Assembly: GCF_008831085.1 (NCBI RefSeq)
Contig: NZ_WBJY01000001.1
Span: 310,001 to 374,000, forward strand
Direction: 5' to 3'
DNA length: 64,000 nucleotides
Origin: Pseudoclavibacter endophyticus
Lineage (GTDB): Bacteria; Actinomycetota; Actinomycetes; Actinomycetales; Microbacteriaceae
Shown: piece after piece, positions 18,028 through 27,171 of the stretch
Position numbering within the stretch: position 1 is the stretch's first letter
Layout: each line of letters starts with the position of its first letter
The notes under the pieces: generated by a model
The model's database searches: none
Told to the model about the DNA's origin: nothing
The model's input: only the letters and a program-made list of their open reading frames with translations
Position numbers and translations under genes: made by a program

Positions 18028-18951
18028 CTAGGCGCCCTGCCGGTACGCCGCGCCCTGCCGGTACGGCTCGTCCCGCCGGTACGCCGCGCCCGGATGCCAG
18101 TCGGCGAGGGCGGCATCCATTCCCAGTCGCCCACGCATGATCCCGACCGCCTCGGGGTTCTCATCGATGAGCATGAAACGCCGTCCTAGCCGGGCCGCGG
18201 CGGCGCCCGTCGTCCCCGAACCGGCGAACGCGTCGAGCACCCAGTCGCCCTCGGCGCTGCTCGCCTGCACGATGCGACGGAGCACTCCCTCGGGCTTCTG
18301 GGTCGCATAGCCCGTCTTCTCCTTGCCCGTCGGCGAGACGATCGTGTGCCACCACACATCGGTCGGCAGCTTGCCGCGGGCGACCTTTTCGGGTGTGACG
18401 AGCCCGGGAGCCATGTACGGCTCGCGGTCGACGGCCTCGGCATCGAAGAGGTACGACGAAGGATCTTTCACGTACACGAGGATGTTGTCGTGCTTCGGCG
18501 GCCACTTCTTCTTCGTTCGCCCGCCGTAGTCGTAGGCCCAGATGAGCTCGTTAAGGAAGCAGTGGCGACCGAACAGGGCGTCGAGCAAGACCTTGGCGTA
18601 GTGCACTTCCCGGTAGTCGAGGTGCAGGTAGAGCGTGCCGGTGGGGTGCAGCACCCGCCATGCCTCGGCGAGGCGGGGCTCGAGGAACGACCAGTAGTCG
18701 TCGAACGTGTCGTTGTAGCTCAGCACGCGCTCTCTGACGGTTGCGTAGGTGAGGCCCCTGAAACCGACGCGCGAACTCGTCGCGGAGGCGGCGTTCGTGA
18801 CCGTCGCACGCACCTGGGTTCGACCGGTGTTGAAGGGCGGATCGAGGTAGATGAGCTGGAACGCGTCGCTCGGGAGCGCCCGGAGCACCGGGAGATTGTC
18901 GCCCTGCACGACGAGGTCGTCGCTGTCGGGGGTCCACGTGCGCGCGCTCAT
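18028..18951 (-). CDS. Orphan site-specific DNA methyltransferase (beta-type order)
   Basis: A 307-residue protein with LDPPF at 36-40 (motif IV, target base) before FAGSGTTG at about 242-249 (motif I, S-adenosylmethionine). This order is that of beta-class N6-adenine/N4-cytosine methylases. ATG 18951 is chosen because the sequence upstream has no family likeness. The C-terminus ends in short repeats (YRRDEPYRQGAAYRQGA) from a tandem repeat at about 18032-18085. Its TAG stop lies exactly in the CTAG target of the adjacent IS-like element. No restriction enzyme is next to it, so an epigenetic or solitary methylase is likely; the target sequence is unknown. Confidence 0.85.
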   Translation of the reverse strand: MSARTWTPDSDDLVVQGDNLPVLRALPSDAFQLIYLDPPFNTGRTQVRATVTNAASATSSRVGFRGLTYATVRERVLSYNDTFDDYWSFLEPRLAEAWRVLHPTGTLYLHLDYREVHYAKVLLDALFGRHCFLNELIWAYDYGGRTKKKWPPKHDNILVYVKDPSSYLFDAEAVDREPYMAPGLVTPEKVARGKLPTDVWWHTIVSPTGKEKTGYATQKPEGVLRRIVQASSAEGDWVLDAFAGSGTTGAAAARLGRRFMLIDENPEAVGIMRGRLGMDAALADWHPGAAYRRDEPYRQGAAYRQGA

Positions 18952-19075
18952 CCGGCCAACGGTATCGGGCCCCGGGCGGGGCGACGGACAATCCTCCTCA
19001 CCCCTCCCGCGTCGACTCGGTAAGCTCGGGCAGGTGCCCCGTGGCGGACGCGGGGTTCCGAGGTGAAGGATCTGC

Positions 19076-20152
19076 ATGCACACGTTCCCGCGCACATGGC
19101 TCGACGCCGCGCTGCGCCACCGCGCTCGCTGGGCGCGGACGGTGCTGCTGTCGGTGATCGCCGCCGCCGTCACGCTCGGCCTGCTCGCCCCGGCTGCAGC
19201 GTTCGCGACGCCCGGCGACGACTCTGGCGACGACCCGGAGGGCCGCATCTCGCTCGGGCTGCGAACCGACGGCCTGTTCACGCTCTCCGGTCACGCGTTC
19301 GACCGGTCCGATCTGGGCGCTCCCATCATCCTTGCCGTGTTCCAGGACCGTGAGTTGACGCACTCGTTCGCCGCCGACGCGCCGGCGCCCGAGCTGCGCC
19401 CCTACGGTGTCGCCGGCAAGGGCATCGACGCCGCGTTCCTGCCGAGCACGCGCCAGGCGCCCGTGCAGGTGTGCGTCGCCGGAATCAACATCGGTGCCGG
19501 TGAGAACAGCTGGCTCGGCTGTTCGATGCTGGATGCCCGGGGCACGTCGTCCGTGCCGGGGTCGACGACCGACCCGGCGAGCGAGTACGTGCTCGTGAAC
19601 AAGCAGAACCCGCTGAGCCCCGTCGACCACGTGCCGGGCGACCTCGTCGACCTGGCGACCCTCGGCGTGCCGAGCGCGAACGGGCACTCGCTCCGCGAGC
19701 CCGCGGCCAACGCGATGCGCGACATGTTCGAGGCGGCCAGAGCATCCGGCATCACCCTCGACGCCACGAGCGGATACCGGAGCTACGCGACGCAGCAGTC
19801 GCTCCACGAGGACTTCGTGTCGACGCTCGGTCAATCCGGCGCCGACCTGACGTCGGCGCGCCCCGGCTACAGCGAGCACCAAACCGGCCTCGCCGTCGAC
19901 CTCTCATCGGACGAGGGCTGCGTGCTCGAGCAGTGCTGGGCGTCCACGCTCGGCGGACAGTGGGTTGCGGCGAACGCCCACACGTTCGGCTTCATCGAGC
20001 GGTATCCCGAGGGCATGACGTCCGTCACCGGCTTCGAGTGGGAACCCTGGCACTACCGCTACGTGGGCGTGGAGGTCGCGACAGCCATGCACGACGCCGG
20101 GGTCACGACGTACGAGCAGTGGCTGGGAGTTCCGGCCGCCCCCGGGTACTGA
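19076..20152 (+). CDS. Secreted D-alanyl-D-alanine carboxypeptidase, VanY family (M15B)
   Basis: A 358-residue exported protein. A basic N-terminus and hydrophobic helix (about residues 20-42, ending AFA) form the signal peptide. The C-terminal 150 residues carry the M15B signature: SGYRSYATQ, then SEHQTGLAVDL with zinc-binding His and Asp, and EPWHYRYVG with the last His and catalytic Glu. It trims terminal D-Ala from peptidoglycan stems. GAGGTGAAGGA precedes ATG 19076. The middle 100 residues are an extra N-terminal domain of unknown role. It is monocistronic, divergent from the methyltransferase. Confidence 0.88.
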   Translation: MHTFPRTWLDAALRHRARWARTVLLSVIAAAVTLGLLAPAAAFATPGDDSGDDPEGRISLGLRTDGLFTLSGHAFDRSDLGAPIILAVFQDRELTHSFAADAPAPELRPYGVAGKGIDAAFLPSTRQAPVQVCVAGINIGAGENSWLGCSMLDARGTSSVPGSTTDPASEYVLVNKQNPLSPVDHVPGDLVDLATLGVPSANGHSLREPAANAMRDMFEAARASGITLDATSGYRSYATQQSLHEDFVSTLGQSGADLTSARPGYSEHQTGLAVDLSSDEGCVLEQCWASTLGGQWVAANAHTFGFIERYPEGMTSVTGFEWEPWHYRYVGVEVATAMHDAGVTTYEQWLGVPAAPGY

Positions 20153-20290
20153 CGCACTGACGCGACCGTGCTGCCGCACGGTTGGCTCTGGCGGCAAGAA
20201 CGGGCTGAACGGCTGTCGCCGAGGGCATGTCGCCGCTTCCCCTCCTCTCCATACCGTGGTTGCACGGGTCAACGGTGACGGGAGAGGCGC

Positions 20291-21274
20291 ATGGATGGAC
20301 AGGCGACACAGGAATCACACCGTCGCGGTTCGCGATCTGGGCGGGAGCACGACGCAGGGTCGTGGCGGGCCGCGATCGAGGCGCTCGGCACTGCCCTCGC
20401 GCCGGAGCTGATCGAGGGGACGAAGCAGCTGTGCGCGTCGGGTCTCGACGCCCAGTACCTCACCGGCGTCGAGGTGACTCGGGATGTCGCCTACGGCCCG
20501 CACCCACGCCACCGTCTCGACGTCTATCGGAGCGCGGACGGCGCGGGCGCCGCCACGGGCGTCTCCGGTGGCATCCGAACGGGTGACCCGACGGGGAGCC
20601 CCGTGCTGCTCTTCGTGCACGGCGGGGGCTTCGTCGCGGGCGACAAGAGCGGTGACGGCAGCCCCTTCGGCCCGAACATCGGCGCGTGGGCGGCGAAACA
20701 CGGAATGATCGGCGTCGCGATGAACTACCGGCTCGCACCCGAGGCGAGCTGGCCGGACGGGGGAGCCGACGTCGGCGCTGCCGTCGAATGGGCCCGCGCC
20801 AACGCGTCGAGGATCGGCGCCGACCCCGAGCGCATCGTGCTCCTCGGACAATCGGCGGGGGCCATGCACGTGGCCGACAACCTCCGCCTGCAGGCCGAGG
20901 GGAGGGCGCCTCGCGTCGCCGGGGCCGTGCTCGTCTCGTGCATGTACGACGTCGGAGCCGCGAAGGACCTGCCGATGCATCGCGCGTACTGGGGCGACGA
21001 CCGCTCCGCGTGGGAAACGAGAGGATCACTCGACACTGTCGTCGAAACGGACGTGCCATTGCTCCTCGCGGTCGCCGAATGGGATGACGAGCAGTTTCAG
21101 CACAGCGCTGCGGCCCTCGTGGCGTCGTGGTACGCGCGGCGCGGCACGTTCCCGCCGCTCGTCGCTCTGCCCTCGCACAACCATCTCTCGACGGTGTACG
21201 CCGTTGGCACGCCGCACGACCGACTCATGCCCCTCGTCGACGCGTTCGTCGCCGAGCGAACCCCGGCGTCGTGA
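20291..21274 (+). CDS. Alpha/beta hydrolase (carboxylesterase / kynurenine formamidase-like)
   Basis: A 327-residue hydrolase of the HSL/kynurenine-formamidase-like group. VHGGGFVAGD is the oxyanion-hole loop, GQSAG holds the nucleophilic Ser, EWDDEQF a candidate Asp and PSHNHLST the His. There is no signal peptide, so it is cytoplasmic. GGAGAGG sits 3-9 bases before ATG 20291. It is 75 bases upstream of the ABC permease on the same strand and may be the first gene of the aromatic uptake operon, for instance cleaving a phenolic ester (inference). The short interval contains a 13-codon ORF (ATG 21312) ending on the permease GTG. Confidence 0.83.
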   Translation: MDGQATQESHRRGSRSGREHDAGSWRAAIEALGTALAPELIEGTKQLCASGLDAQYLTGVEVTRDVAYGPHPRHRLDVYRSADGAGAATGVSGGIRTGDPTGSPVLLFVHGGGFVAGDKSGDGSPFGPNIGAWAAKHGMIGVAMNYRLAPEASWPDGGADVGAAVEWARANASRIGADPERIVLLGQSAGAMHVADNLRLQAEGRAPRVAGAVLVSCMYDVGAAKDLPMHRAYWGDDRSAWETRGSLDTVVETDVPLLLAVAEWDDEQFQHSAAALVASWYARRGTFPPLVALPSHNHLSTVYAVGTPHDRLMPLVDAFVAERTPAS

Positions 21275-21349
21275 CACGCGACGACGGGGGAATCCGATCG
21301 AAGGCGCGCCGATGAAGGCCACCACCACACGCGGTCAGGGAGCCCGCCC

Positions 21350-23245
21350 GTGACGGCGTTCACCCGTGCGGCACGCAGGCAATGGTCGCTGCAGCCGGAG
21401 CGCAACATCCAGATCGCGATCGCGATCGCGATCCTGCTGCTGTTCGCGGCACCCGTCATCGCCGTCCTGATCGGCGCGTTCCGCACAAGCCCCTTCTCGG
21501 ACGGAACGTGGTCGACCGAACCGTTCGTCGACGTCATGAACTCGCCGCGCACCTGGTCGACGCTGTGGAACACCGTCATCGTGACGGTCGTCAGCGTCGG
21601 CGCCGGCATCGCCCTCGCCATCTTCTTCGCGACGATGGTCACCCGCACCAACGCCCGTCTGAAGTGGCTCGTCACGGGAACGATGGCCGTCATGGTGGCC
21701 GTGCCGCCGCTGTTCTACGCTCTGGCCTGGTCGATGCTCGGGAACGAGTCGGTCGGGTTGATCAATGTCTGGCTTCGCGGCATCACCACGGGGTTCGAAG
21801 ACGGCTACCAGTGGGGAACCGGGCCCTTCGACGTCGAATCGTGGGCCGGCCTGCTCCTCGTGTCGACCCTGCGCAACACCGCGTTCATGTACTTGATCCT
21901 CGTCGGCCCGTTCTCGACGCTGGATCGTGCGCTTGAAGAGGCATCGCGGGTCTCGGGTGCGAGCGCCGTGAGAACCTTCTTCGGCACGCAGCTGCCGCTG
22001 TTGGCGCCGACGATCGCCGCGGTGCTGATCGTGTCGACGGTCGTGTCACTCGAGGCGTTCGACGTGCCCGTCGTCCTGGGAGTGCCGGCCGACATCTACG
22101 TGCTGCCGACCGAGGTGTTTCGCTACCTGAACGACGCGGCTCGTCCCGCGTACGGCCACGCAAGCGCCGTGTCGATCATCCTGCTCGGCATCCTGCTCGT
22201 GCTGGTGTGGCTCGAGCGCCGCGTGCGGGGCCGCCGCTCGTTCACGACGGTCTCGGGCAAGGGAGCGCGCCACAGCGTGTGGTCGCTCGGCCCGTGGCGG
22301 CTGCCGGTCGCCGTGGCCACCGTGCTCTACGCGGTCGTGGCGCTCGGCCTGCCGTTGCTGCAACTCGTGCTCGTCGCGATGTCACCGTATTTCGGTGCGA
22401 CGACGGGATTCACCGTCGACACCCTCGTGCGGCTGGCGACCGACCGGGGTACCGTGCGCACCTTTCTCGTCACGGCACTTCTCGCCGGTTGCGCGGCCGC
22501 CGTCGCGATCGTCGCCGCCGCCATCATCCTGTGGGCAGCGCGCCTCCGTCGGGGCGCGCTCACGGCATTCCTCGACGTGAGCCCGCTGCTGCCCATGATC
22601 GTCCCCGGCCTGCTGCTCGCACTCGGCATCATCACGATCGTGCTGCTCAGCCCGGTGAGCGGCCTGTACGGCTCGGGCCTGCTCCTCATGATCGCCCTCT
22701 TCATCGCCGCCGTGCCGCTCGCGAGCCGATCGATCTCCGGCGCCGTGGCGCAAATCCCGAGCGAGCTCGAAGATGCCGCGCGCGTCTCCGGCGCCTCCCG
22801 CCCACGGACGCTGTTCGCCGTCGTCTTCCGGCTCCTCCTGCCGAGTGCGCTCAACGGCTGGCTGCTCTGCTTCGTCGTCATGTCGGGCTCGTTGGCCATC
22901 CCGATGCTGCTGGGACAGCGCAACCAGCCCATGCTCGCGATCTCGGTCTACGACGACTATCAAGCCGGCAACTTCACCGTCGCGGCCGCGAAGTTCGTGA
23001 TCTTCACGGTCGAGATCCTCGTGATCGCCGCCGTCATCGACGTGATCAAACGGATGCTGCGGTCAGGCGGTGACAAGCGCGGGCCATCGCGCCCGGTCCC
23101 GCCCGCGGGCACGAGCGGCCGCGGCCCCGCCGCCACCCAGACCGAGACCCTTGCCACCCTGCGTGCTCGCCAGGATCCCCCTGTGCCCGCCACTGTCCGC
23201 GCAGCCGAGTCAACCCCCGATCGCAACGTCGCGACGAACACCTAG
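21350..23245 (+). CDS. ABC transporter permease, ferric-type, two fused modules
   Basis: A 631-residue inner-membrane protein with about 12 helices in two halves. Each half has an EAA loop for ATPase contact: EEASRVSGASAVRTFFGTQLPLL and EDAARVSGASRPRTLFAVVFRLLLP. This double arrangement is typical of the Fe3+/FbpB-like importer group, which also moves organic ligands. The start is GTG 21350. The C-terminal 60 residues are polar and Pro/Ala-rich. It stands 8 bases ahead of the binding-protein gene and in one operon with the ATPase and a VAO-family oxidase, which argues for an aromatic rather than iron substrate (inference). Confidence 0.88.
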   Translation: MTAFTRAARRQWSLQPERNIQIAIAIAILLLFAAPVIAVLIGAFRTSPFSDGTWSTEPFVDVMNSPRTWSTLWNTVIVTVVSVGAGIALAIFFATMVTRTNARLKWLVTGTMAVMVAVPPLFYALAWSMLGNESVGLINVWLRGITTGFEDGYQWGTGPFDVESWAGLLLVSTLRNTAFMYLILVGPFSTLDRALEEASRVSGASAVRTFFGTQLPLLAPTIAAVLIVSTVVSLEAFDVPVVLGVPADIYVLPTEVFRYLNDAARPAYGHASAVSIILLGILLVLVWLERRVRGRRSFTTVSGKGARHSVWSLGPWRLPVAVATVLYAVVALGLPLLQLVLVAMSPYFGATTGFTVDTLVRLATDRGTVRTFLVTALLAGCAAAVAIVAAAIILWAARLRRGALTAFLDVSPLLPMIVPGLLLALGIITIVLLSPVSGLYGSGLLLMIALFIAAVPLASRSISGAVAQIPSELEDAARVSGASRPRTLFAVVFRLLLPSALNGWLLCFVVMSGSLAIPMLLGQRNQPMLAISVYDDYQAGNFTVAAAKFVIFTVEILVIAAVIDVIKRMLRSGGDKRGPSRPVPPAGTSGRGPAATQTETLATLRARQDPPVPATVRAAESTPDRNVATNT

Positions 23246-23253
23246 GAGAACGA

Positions 23254-24399
23254 ATGAACAGGTCAATCCTTCGCAGACCAGTTGTCGGCGGCGTCGCCGC
23301 GGCGACGGCGTTCCTGCTCGTCATGACGGGATGCGCGTCGGCAGACGCTCCCGCGACGGGCGGCGACGGCAACGGTGTCATCGACGCCGAAAGCGCCCAG
23401 ATCTCGCCCGAGGCCGCCGCCCATATGAACGAGTTGTACGCGGCGGCCGTCGAGAACGGCGAGACCGAGCTCAACGTCATCTCGGGCCTCCCGGATGACA
23501 TGCAGCCGGTCTTCGACGCGTTCGAGGCGACGTTCCCGGAGATCTCGATCACCGTGACCTCGTTGATCGGCGCACCGCTGATCGCGCAGCTGCAGACCGA
23601 ACGCGAGTCGGGTCAGCACACGACCGACGTCTTGCACAACCCGAACGGGCACCTGTACACCGAGTTCGCCGAGCCCTACGAGGTGCAGAGCATCGCGGTG
23701 CCGGAGTCGCTCGAGGGCAGCGCTGACGAGCTCGTGGATCCGGACGGCTATGCGACCTCCCCGTTCGTGGGATTCTTCGGCCTCGGCGTCTTCCTGCCCC
23801 GCGCCGAGCAGTCCGGCGTGACTCCGACGGCCTGGGCGGATTTCGCGGATCCGGAGTACGCGGGCCTCGTCGGCACCGGCGACCCGACGCTGCCGGGACC
23901 GTCACAGGATGCACCCGTCTACCTCATGCTGAACGAATCGCTGGCTGAGGACGACGTCGAGGCGATCGCTGGCAACGCGGTCGTGAAGGGCACGTATGGC
24001 GATGCCGTTGCCGGGCTCATGCAGGGGGAGTTCCCGTACATGTTCGCGGCGCCGGTCTCGGCCATCATCACCGCGGCCGACCAGGGGGCACCGGTCGAGT
24101 TCCGGCTCATGGACGACGGCAACTACGTCGTGACGCACAAGCACCTGCTGATGGACCAGGCCCCGAACCCGAATGCGGGCAAGCTCTACCTCGAGTTCCT
24201 CAACACGTTCGGCGCCCAGGAGGCGGCGGCGTCCCGGGGGTTCACCCCGCTCAACGAGTCGGCGAGCGCGGACTACGTCGCCGAGATGCCGTGGACGTCG
24301 CTCCAAGAGGCGAATCTCACCGAGATCGTGCCGGCTGCCGTGATCGATGAGCAGCGGCCGGGTCTCGTGGAGTGGTTCGAGACGATCTACACCGCGTGA
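23254..24399 (+). CDS. Extracellular solute-binding lipoprotein of ferric-type ABC importer
   Basis: A 381-residue lipoprotein. Lipobox VMTGC is at about residues 24-28 after a hydrophobic helix, so mature Cys28 anchors it outside the membrane. The mature part has the pattern of SBP family 1/6 (ETELNVISGLP..., TTDVLHNPNG, LLMDQAPNPNAGKLYLEFL). The paired Tyr iron ligands of FbpA-type proteins are not evident in the expected region (KGTYGDAVAGLMQGEFPYMF), which favours a non-iron ligand. AGGAGAACGA precedes ATG 23254. It would deliver the substrate to the permease upstream. Confidence 0.87.
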   Translation: MNRSILRRPVVGGVAAATAFLLVMTGCASADAPATGGDGNGVIDAESAQISPEAAAHMNELYAAAVENGETELNVISGLPDDMQPVFDAFEATFPEISITVTSLIGAPLIAQLQTERESGQHTTDVLHNPNGHLYTEFAEPYEVQSIAVPESLEGSADELVDPDGYATSPFVGFFGLGVFLPRAEQSGVTPTAWADFADPEYAGLVGTGDPTLPGPSQDAPVYLMLNESLAEDDVEAIAGNAVVKGTYGDAVAGLMQGEFPYMFAAPVSAIITAADQGAPVEFRLMDDGNYVVTHKHLLMDQAPNPNAGKLYLEFLNTFGAQEAAASRGFTPLNESASADYVAEMPWTSLQEANLTEIVPAAVIDEQRPGLVEWFETIYTA

Positions 24400-24427
24400 C
24401 CCGCAGCGGACACCAGGAGCAGCACCG

Positions 24428-25561
24428 ATGAAATCCCTTGAGATCGAAGGCCTGTCGAAACGGTACACGCGCGACGCGCTCGCGGTCGACGACCTGACCC
24501 TGTCGCTCGGCGAAGGGAAGTTCACGACCCTGCTCGGGCCCTCGGGATGCGGCAAGACGACGACGCTGCGGTGTCTCGCCGGACTCGAGGTGCCCGACGA
24601 GGGCACCATCCGATACGGCGACGAGACGTTCGTCGATGTGCGCGCAGGGACATTCGCGCCGCCGAACAAGCGCAAGCTCGGCATGGTGTTCCAGAGCTAT
24701 GCGCTCTGGCCGAATCGCACGGTGCTCGGGAACGTCACGTACCCGCTTCGACTGCGACACGTTCGGCCGTCCGAGGCGCGGCGCCGAGCGCTCGACGGCC
24801 TGGCCGCGGTCGGGCTCGACGGGTACGGCGACCGGTACCCGCATGAGCTCTCCGGCGGGCAGCAGCAGCGCGTCGCGCTCGCCCGGGGTCTCGTGTCGGC
24901 ATCCGGTCTCCTGCTCTTCGACGAACCGCTGTCGAATCTGGACGCGAAGCTGCGGCTGTCGATGCGGGAAGAGATCCGGCGCCTGCACGACGAGTACGGG
25001 TACAGCAGTGTGTACGTCACCCACGATCAGGAGGAAGCACTCGCGATCTCGGACAATGTGGTCGTCATGGACCGGGGTCGGGTGCAGCAGGCGGGCGCGC
25101 CGCACGAGATCTTCGCGCGGCCCGCGACGACGTGGGTCGCCGGATTCGTCGGGTTCGACAACATCCACGACATCGGCGACGTCTCACCGGGTGAGGGCCG
25201 GCTCGCGATTGCCACGGGCGGCACCGTGTCGATTCCCGCGGGGATGAACGAGTTCGTGCCGGGTCGGAGCATCGCCTTCCGCGGCGACGAGGTCGAGCTG
25301 GCCGACGCCACTCATGGAGAGGACCGCCTGCGGATGCGCGGAACCGTCGTGACGTCGAGCTATCTCGGCGACGCGTACCGGCTCGGCGTCGAAATCGCGC
25401 CAGGGACGCGGATGATCGCCAGCATCCGGGACGCTTCCCGGATGCAGGTGCCGGAGAAGTACCTCGGCGAGACGCTTGAGCTGAGCGTGCCGATGTCGAG
25501 CGTGCTGCAGCTCGGCGGCGGGCCGACGAACGCGACGACGACGCAGAAGGGAAGCGAATGA
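24428..25561 (+). CDS. ABC transporter ATP-binding protein
   Basis: A 377-residue importer ATPase. Walker A GPSGCGKTT lies near residues 38-46, the Q-loop at MVFQSYALWP, signature LSGGQQQR, Walker B LLLFDEP, D-loop SNLDAKLR and H-loop THDQEEA. The C-terminal 120 residues form a TOBE-like regulatory domain. ATG 24428 is chosen (MKSLEIEGLSKRY) over an earlier in-frame start, because family proteins begin here. Its last codons overlap ATG of the next gene (ATGA at 25558), so ATPase and oxidase are translationally coupled. It powers the importer encoded by the two genes upstream. Confidence 0.9.
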   Translation: MKSLEIEGLSKRYTRDALAVDDLTLSLGEGKFTTLLGPSGCGKTTTLRCLAGLEVPDEGTIRYGDETFVDVRAGTFAPPNKRKLGMVFQSYALWPNRTVLGNVTYPLRLRHVRPSEARRRALDGLAAVGLDGYGDRYPHELSGGQQQRVALARGLVSASGLLLFDEPLSNLDAKLRLSMREEIRRLHDEYGYSSVYVTHDQEEALAISDNVVVMDRGRVQQAGAPHEIFARPATTWVAGFVGFDNIHDIGDVSPGEGRLAIATGGTVSIPAGMNEFVPGRSIAFRGDEVELADATHGEDRLRMRGTVVTSSYLGDAYRLGVEIAPGTRMIASIRDASRMQVPEKYLGETLELSVPMSSVLQLGGGPTNATTTQKGSE

Positions 25562-27171
25562 CCAACGACGTGGAAGACCGTGGACGAGCCACGGGACCAT
25601 GGGCCGGCGCCGACGGTGCGATGCTCGACGTGGTGCTGAGCGACCTCGCGGGCATTGTCGGCGAGGCGAACGTGCATCGCGACGATGCGCTCGCAACGGA
25701 GTTCCGCGACCCGTACGACGTGCCCGACTGGGACGCGCATTGGCCATCGGCGGTCGTGCAACCCGCCGACGTCGATGAGGTGCAGGCGATCGTCCGTGTC
25801 GCGAACCGTTCCGGGGTGCCCCTGTGGGTCAACAGCCAGGGAAAGAACAACGGCTACGGGGGAGGGGCGCCGCGCGTCCGCGGCTCGATCGTCGTCAACC
25901 TGCGACGTCTCGATCGCATCCTGGAGATCGACGAAGAGCTCGGCTATGCGGTGGTCGAGCCCGGTGTCTCGTTCTACGACCTGCTCGACGAGCTCGACCG
26001 ACGCGGCGGCGAGTGGTGGGCGTCGACGCCCGACCTCGGTTGGGGCAGCGTGATCGGCAACAGCGTCGACCACGGGGTCGGGTATACCGAGTTCGGCGAT
26101 CACGCCACCACGCTGCACGGCATGGAGGTCGTGCTGCCGGACGGTGAGCTCGTGCGGACGGGCATGTGGGCGTCGTCGCGAAGCCGGGCGGCCCACGTGC
26201 ACCCCCGCGGTTTCGGGCCCGACATCGCCGGCCTGTTCCGGCAGTCGAACCTCGGCATCGTGACCAAGGTCGGGGTCCGGCTCATCCCGAAGCCCGAAAC
26301 CTACGCCCCGCTGCGCTACAAAGTGTTCGAGAAGGACGGTCTCGGCGGGCTCGTCGACGCGACGCGTGCGCTGCAGTACGAGGGCACCATCCGGAACATC
26401 CCCGTCATCGGCGGCGTGCTCGGCACTGCGGCGATGCGCGGGCCCCGCGCCCACTGGTTCGACGGGCCGATCACCGACGAGGCGTACATGCGAACGATGC
26501 GCGAGTTCGGGTCGGGCTGGTGGAACATGCGCGCCGCGCTCTTCGGCCCCGATGAGATCGTGCGGTCGCAGCTCGGGCGAATCGAGCGCCACTTGACGAA
26601 CGCGCTGCCGGGCGGGGAGTTCTCGGCGACCCCCGTGTCGGGTGACGACGTCAACGAGCACACGTTGCCGCTGCACCCCGACCGGGTGCAGGCGGGACGA
26701 CCGAGCCAGTCGCTCCTCAAAGCGATCGAGTGGTGGGGCCCCGACGGCGGGCATCTCGAGGTCGCGGCGGTCGGCCGGTACAGCGGTGCCGAGGTTGTGC
26801 GGTGCGGCGCGATCCTGCGCGAAGAGATGGAGGCCGCCGGGTTCGACTTCTGGCCCAGCATCACGTTCTATCCGCGGTCGTTCATCTACCTCGGCGTCAT
26901 CATCTTCGACCGCGCGAATACGGCACAGGTGCAGGCCGCGTACGACCTCTACGACCGCTTGATCCGGCGGCTCGGCGACGAGGGCTTTCCGCTCTACCGG
27001 GGTCACGTGCGTGGCATGGACTCGATCGCCGAGCAGTACGACTGGAACGACCACGCCTACCGACGGCTCGTCGAGCGGGTGAAGGGTGCGCTCGACCCGA
27101 ACGGCGTGCTCGCGTCCGGGAAGCAGGGGATCTGGCCACCACGACCGGCAGGCGTCAGCGCGCGTCCATGA
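25558..27171 (+). CDS. FAD-dependent phenol oxidase, vanillyl-alcohol oxidase / 4-cresol dehydrogenase family (paralogue 1)
   Basis: A 537-residue flavoprotein. The FAD domain has GKNNGYGG (93-102), PDLGWGSVIGN (158-168) and QSNLGIVTK. Compared with VAO from memory, Tyr100, Tyr480 and Arg481 match the phenolate-binding Tyr108/Tyr503/Arg504, Asp159 matches catalytic Asp170, and His399 in GGHLEV matches the His that carries covalent FAD. The end is DPNGVLASGKQGIWP. Such enzymes oxidise para-alkyl phenols (eugenol, vanillyl alcohol, 4-cresol) through a quinone methide. It has no signal peptide. It is coupled (ATGA) to the importer ATPase, and 17 bases of its 3' end overlap the convergent alcohol dehydrogenase. 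The exact substrate is open. Confidence 0.9.
   Translation: MTNDVEDRGRATGPWAGADGAMLDVVLSDLAGIVGEANVHRDDALATEFRDPYDVPDWDAHWPSAVVQPADVDEVQAIVRVANRSGVPLWVNSQGKNNGYGGGAPRVRGSIVVNLRRLDRILEIDEELGYAVVEPGVSFYDLLDELDRRGGEWWASTPDLGWGSVIGNSVDHGVGYTEFGDHATTLHGMEVVLPDGELVRTGMWASSRSRAAHVHPRGFGPDIAGLFRQSNLGIVTKVGVRLIPKPETYAPLRYKVFEKDGLGGLVDATRALQYEGTIRNIPVIGGVLGTAAMRGPRAHWFDGPITDEAYMRTMREFGSGWWNMRAALFGPDEIVRSQLGRIERHLTNALPGGEFSATPVSGDDVNEHTLPLHPDRVQAGRPSQSLLKAIEWWGPDGGHLEVAAVGRYSGAEVVRCGAILREEMEAAGFDFWPSITFYPRSFIYLGVIIFDRANTAQVQAAYDLYDRLIRRLGDEGFPLYRGHVRGMDSIAEQYDWNDHAYRRLVERVKGALDPNGVLASGKQGIWPPRPAGVSARP

Noticed and set aside
21350..25561. Iron importer for the ABC genes
   Set aside because: Family likeness is real, but the coupling to a phenol oxidase and the missing paired Tyr make a plain iron role less likely; kept open as an alternative.
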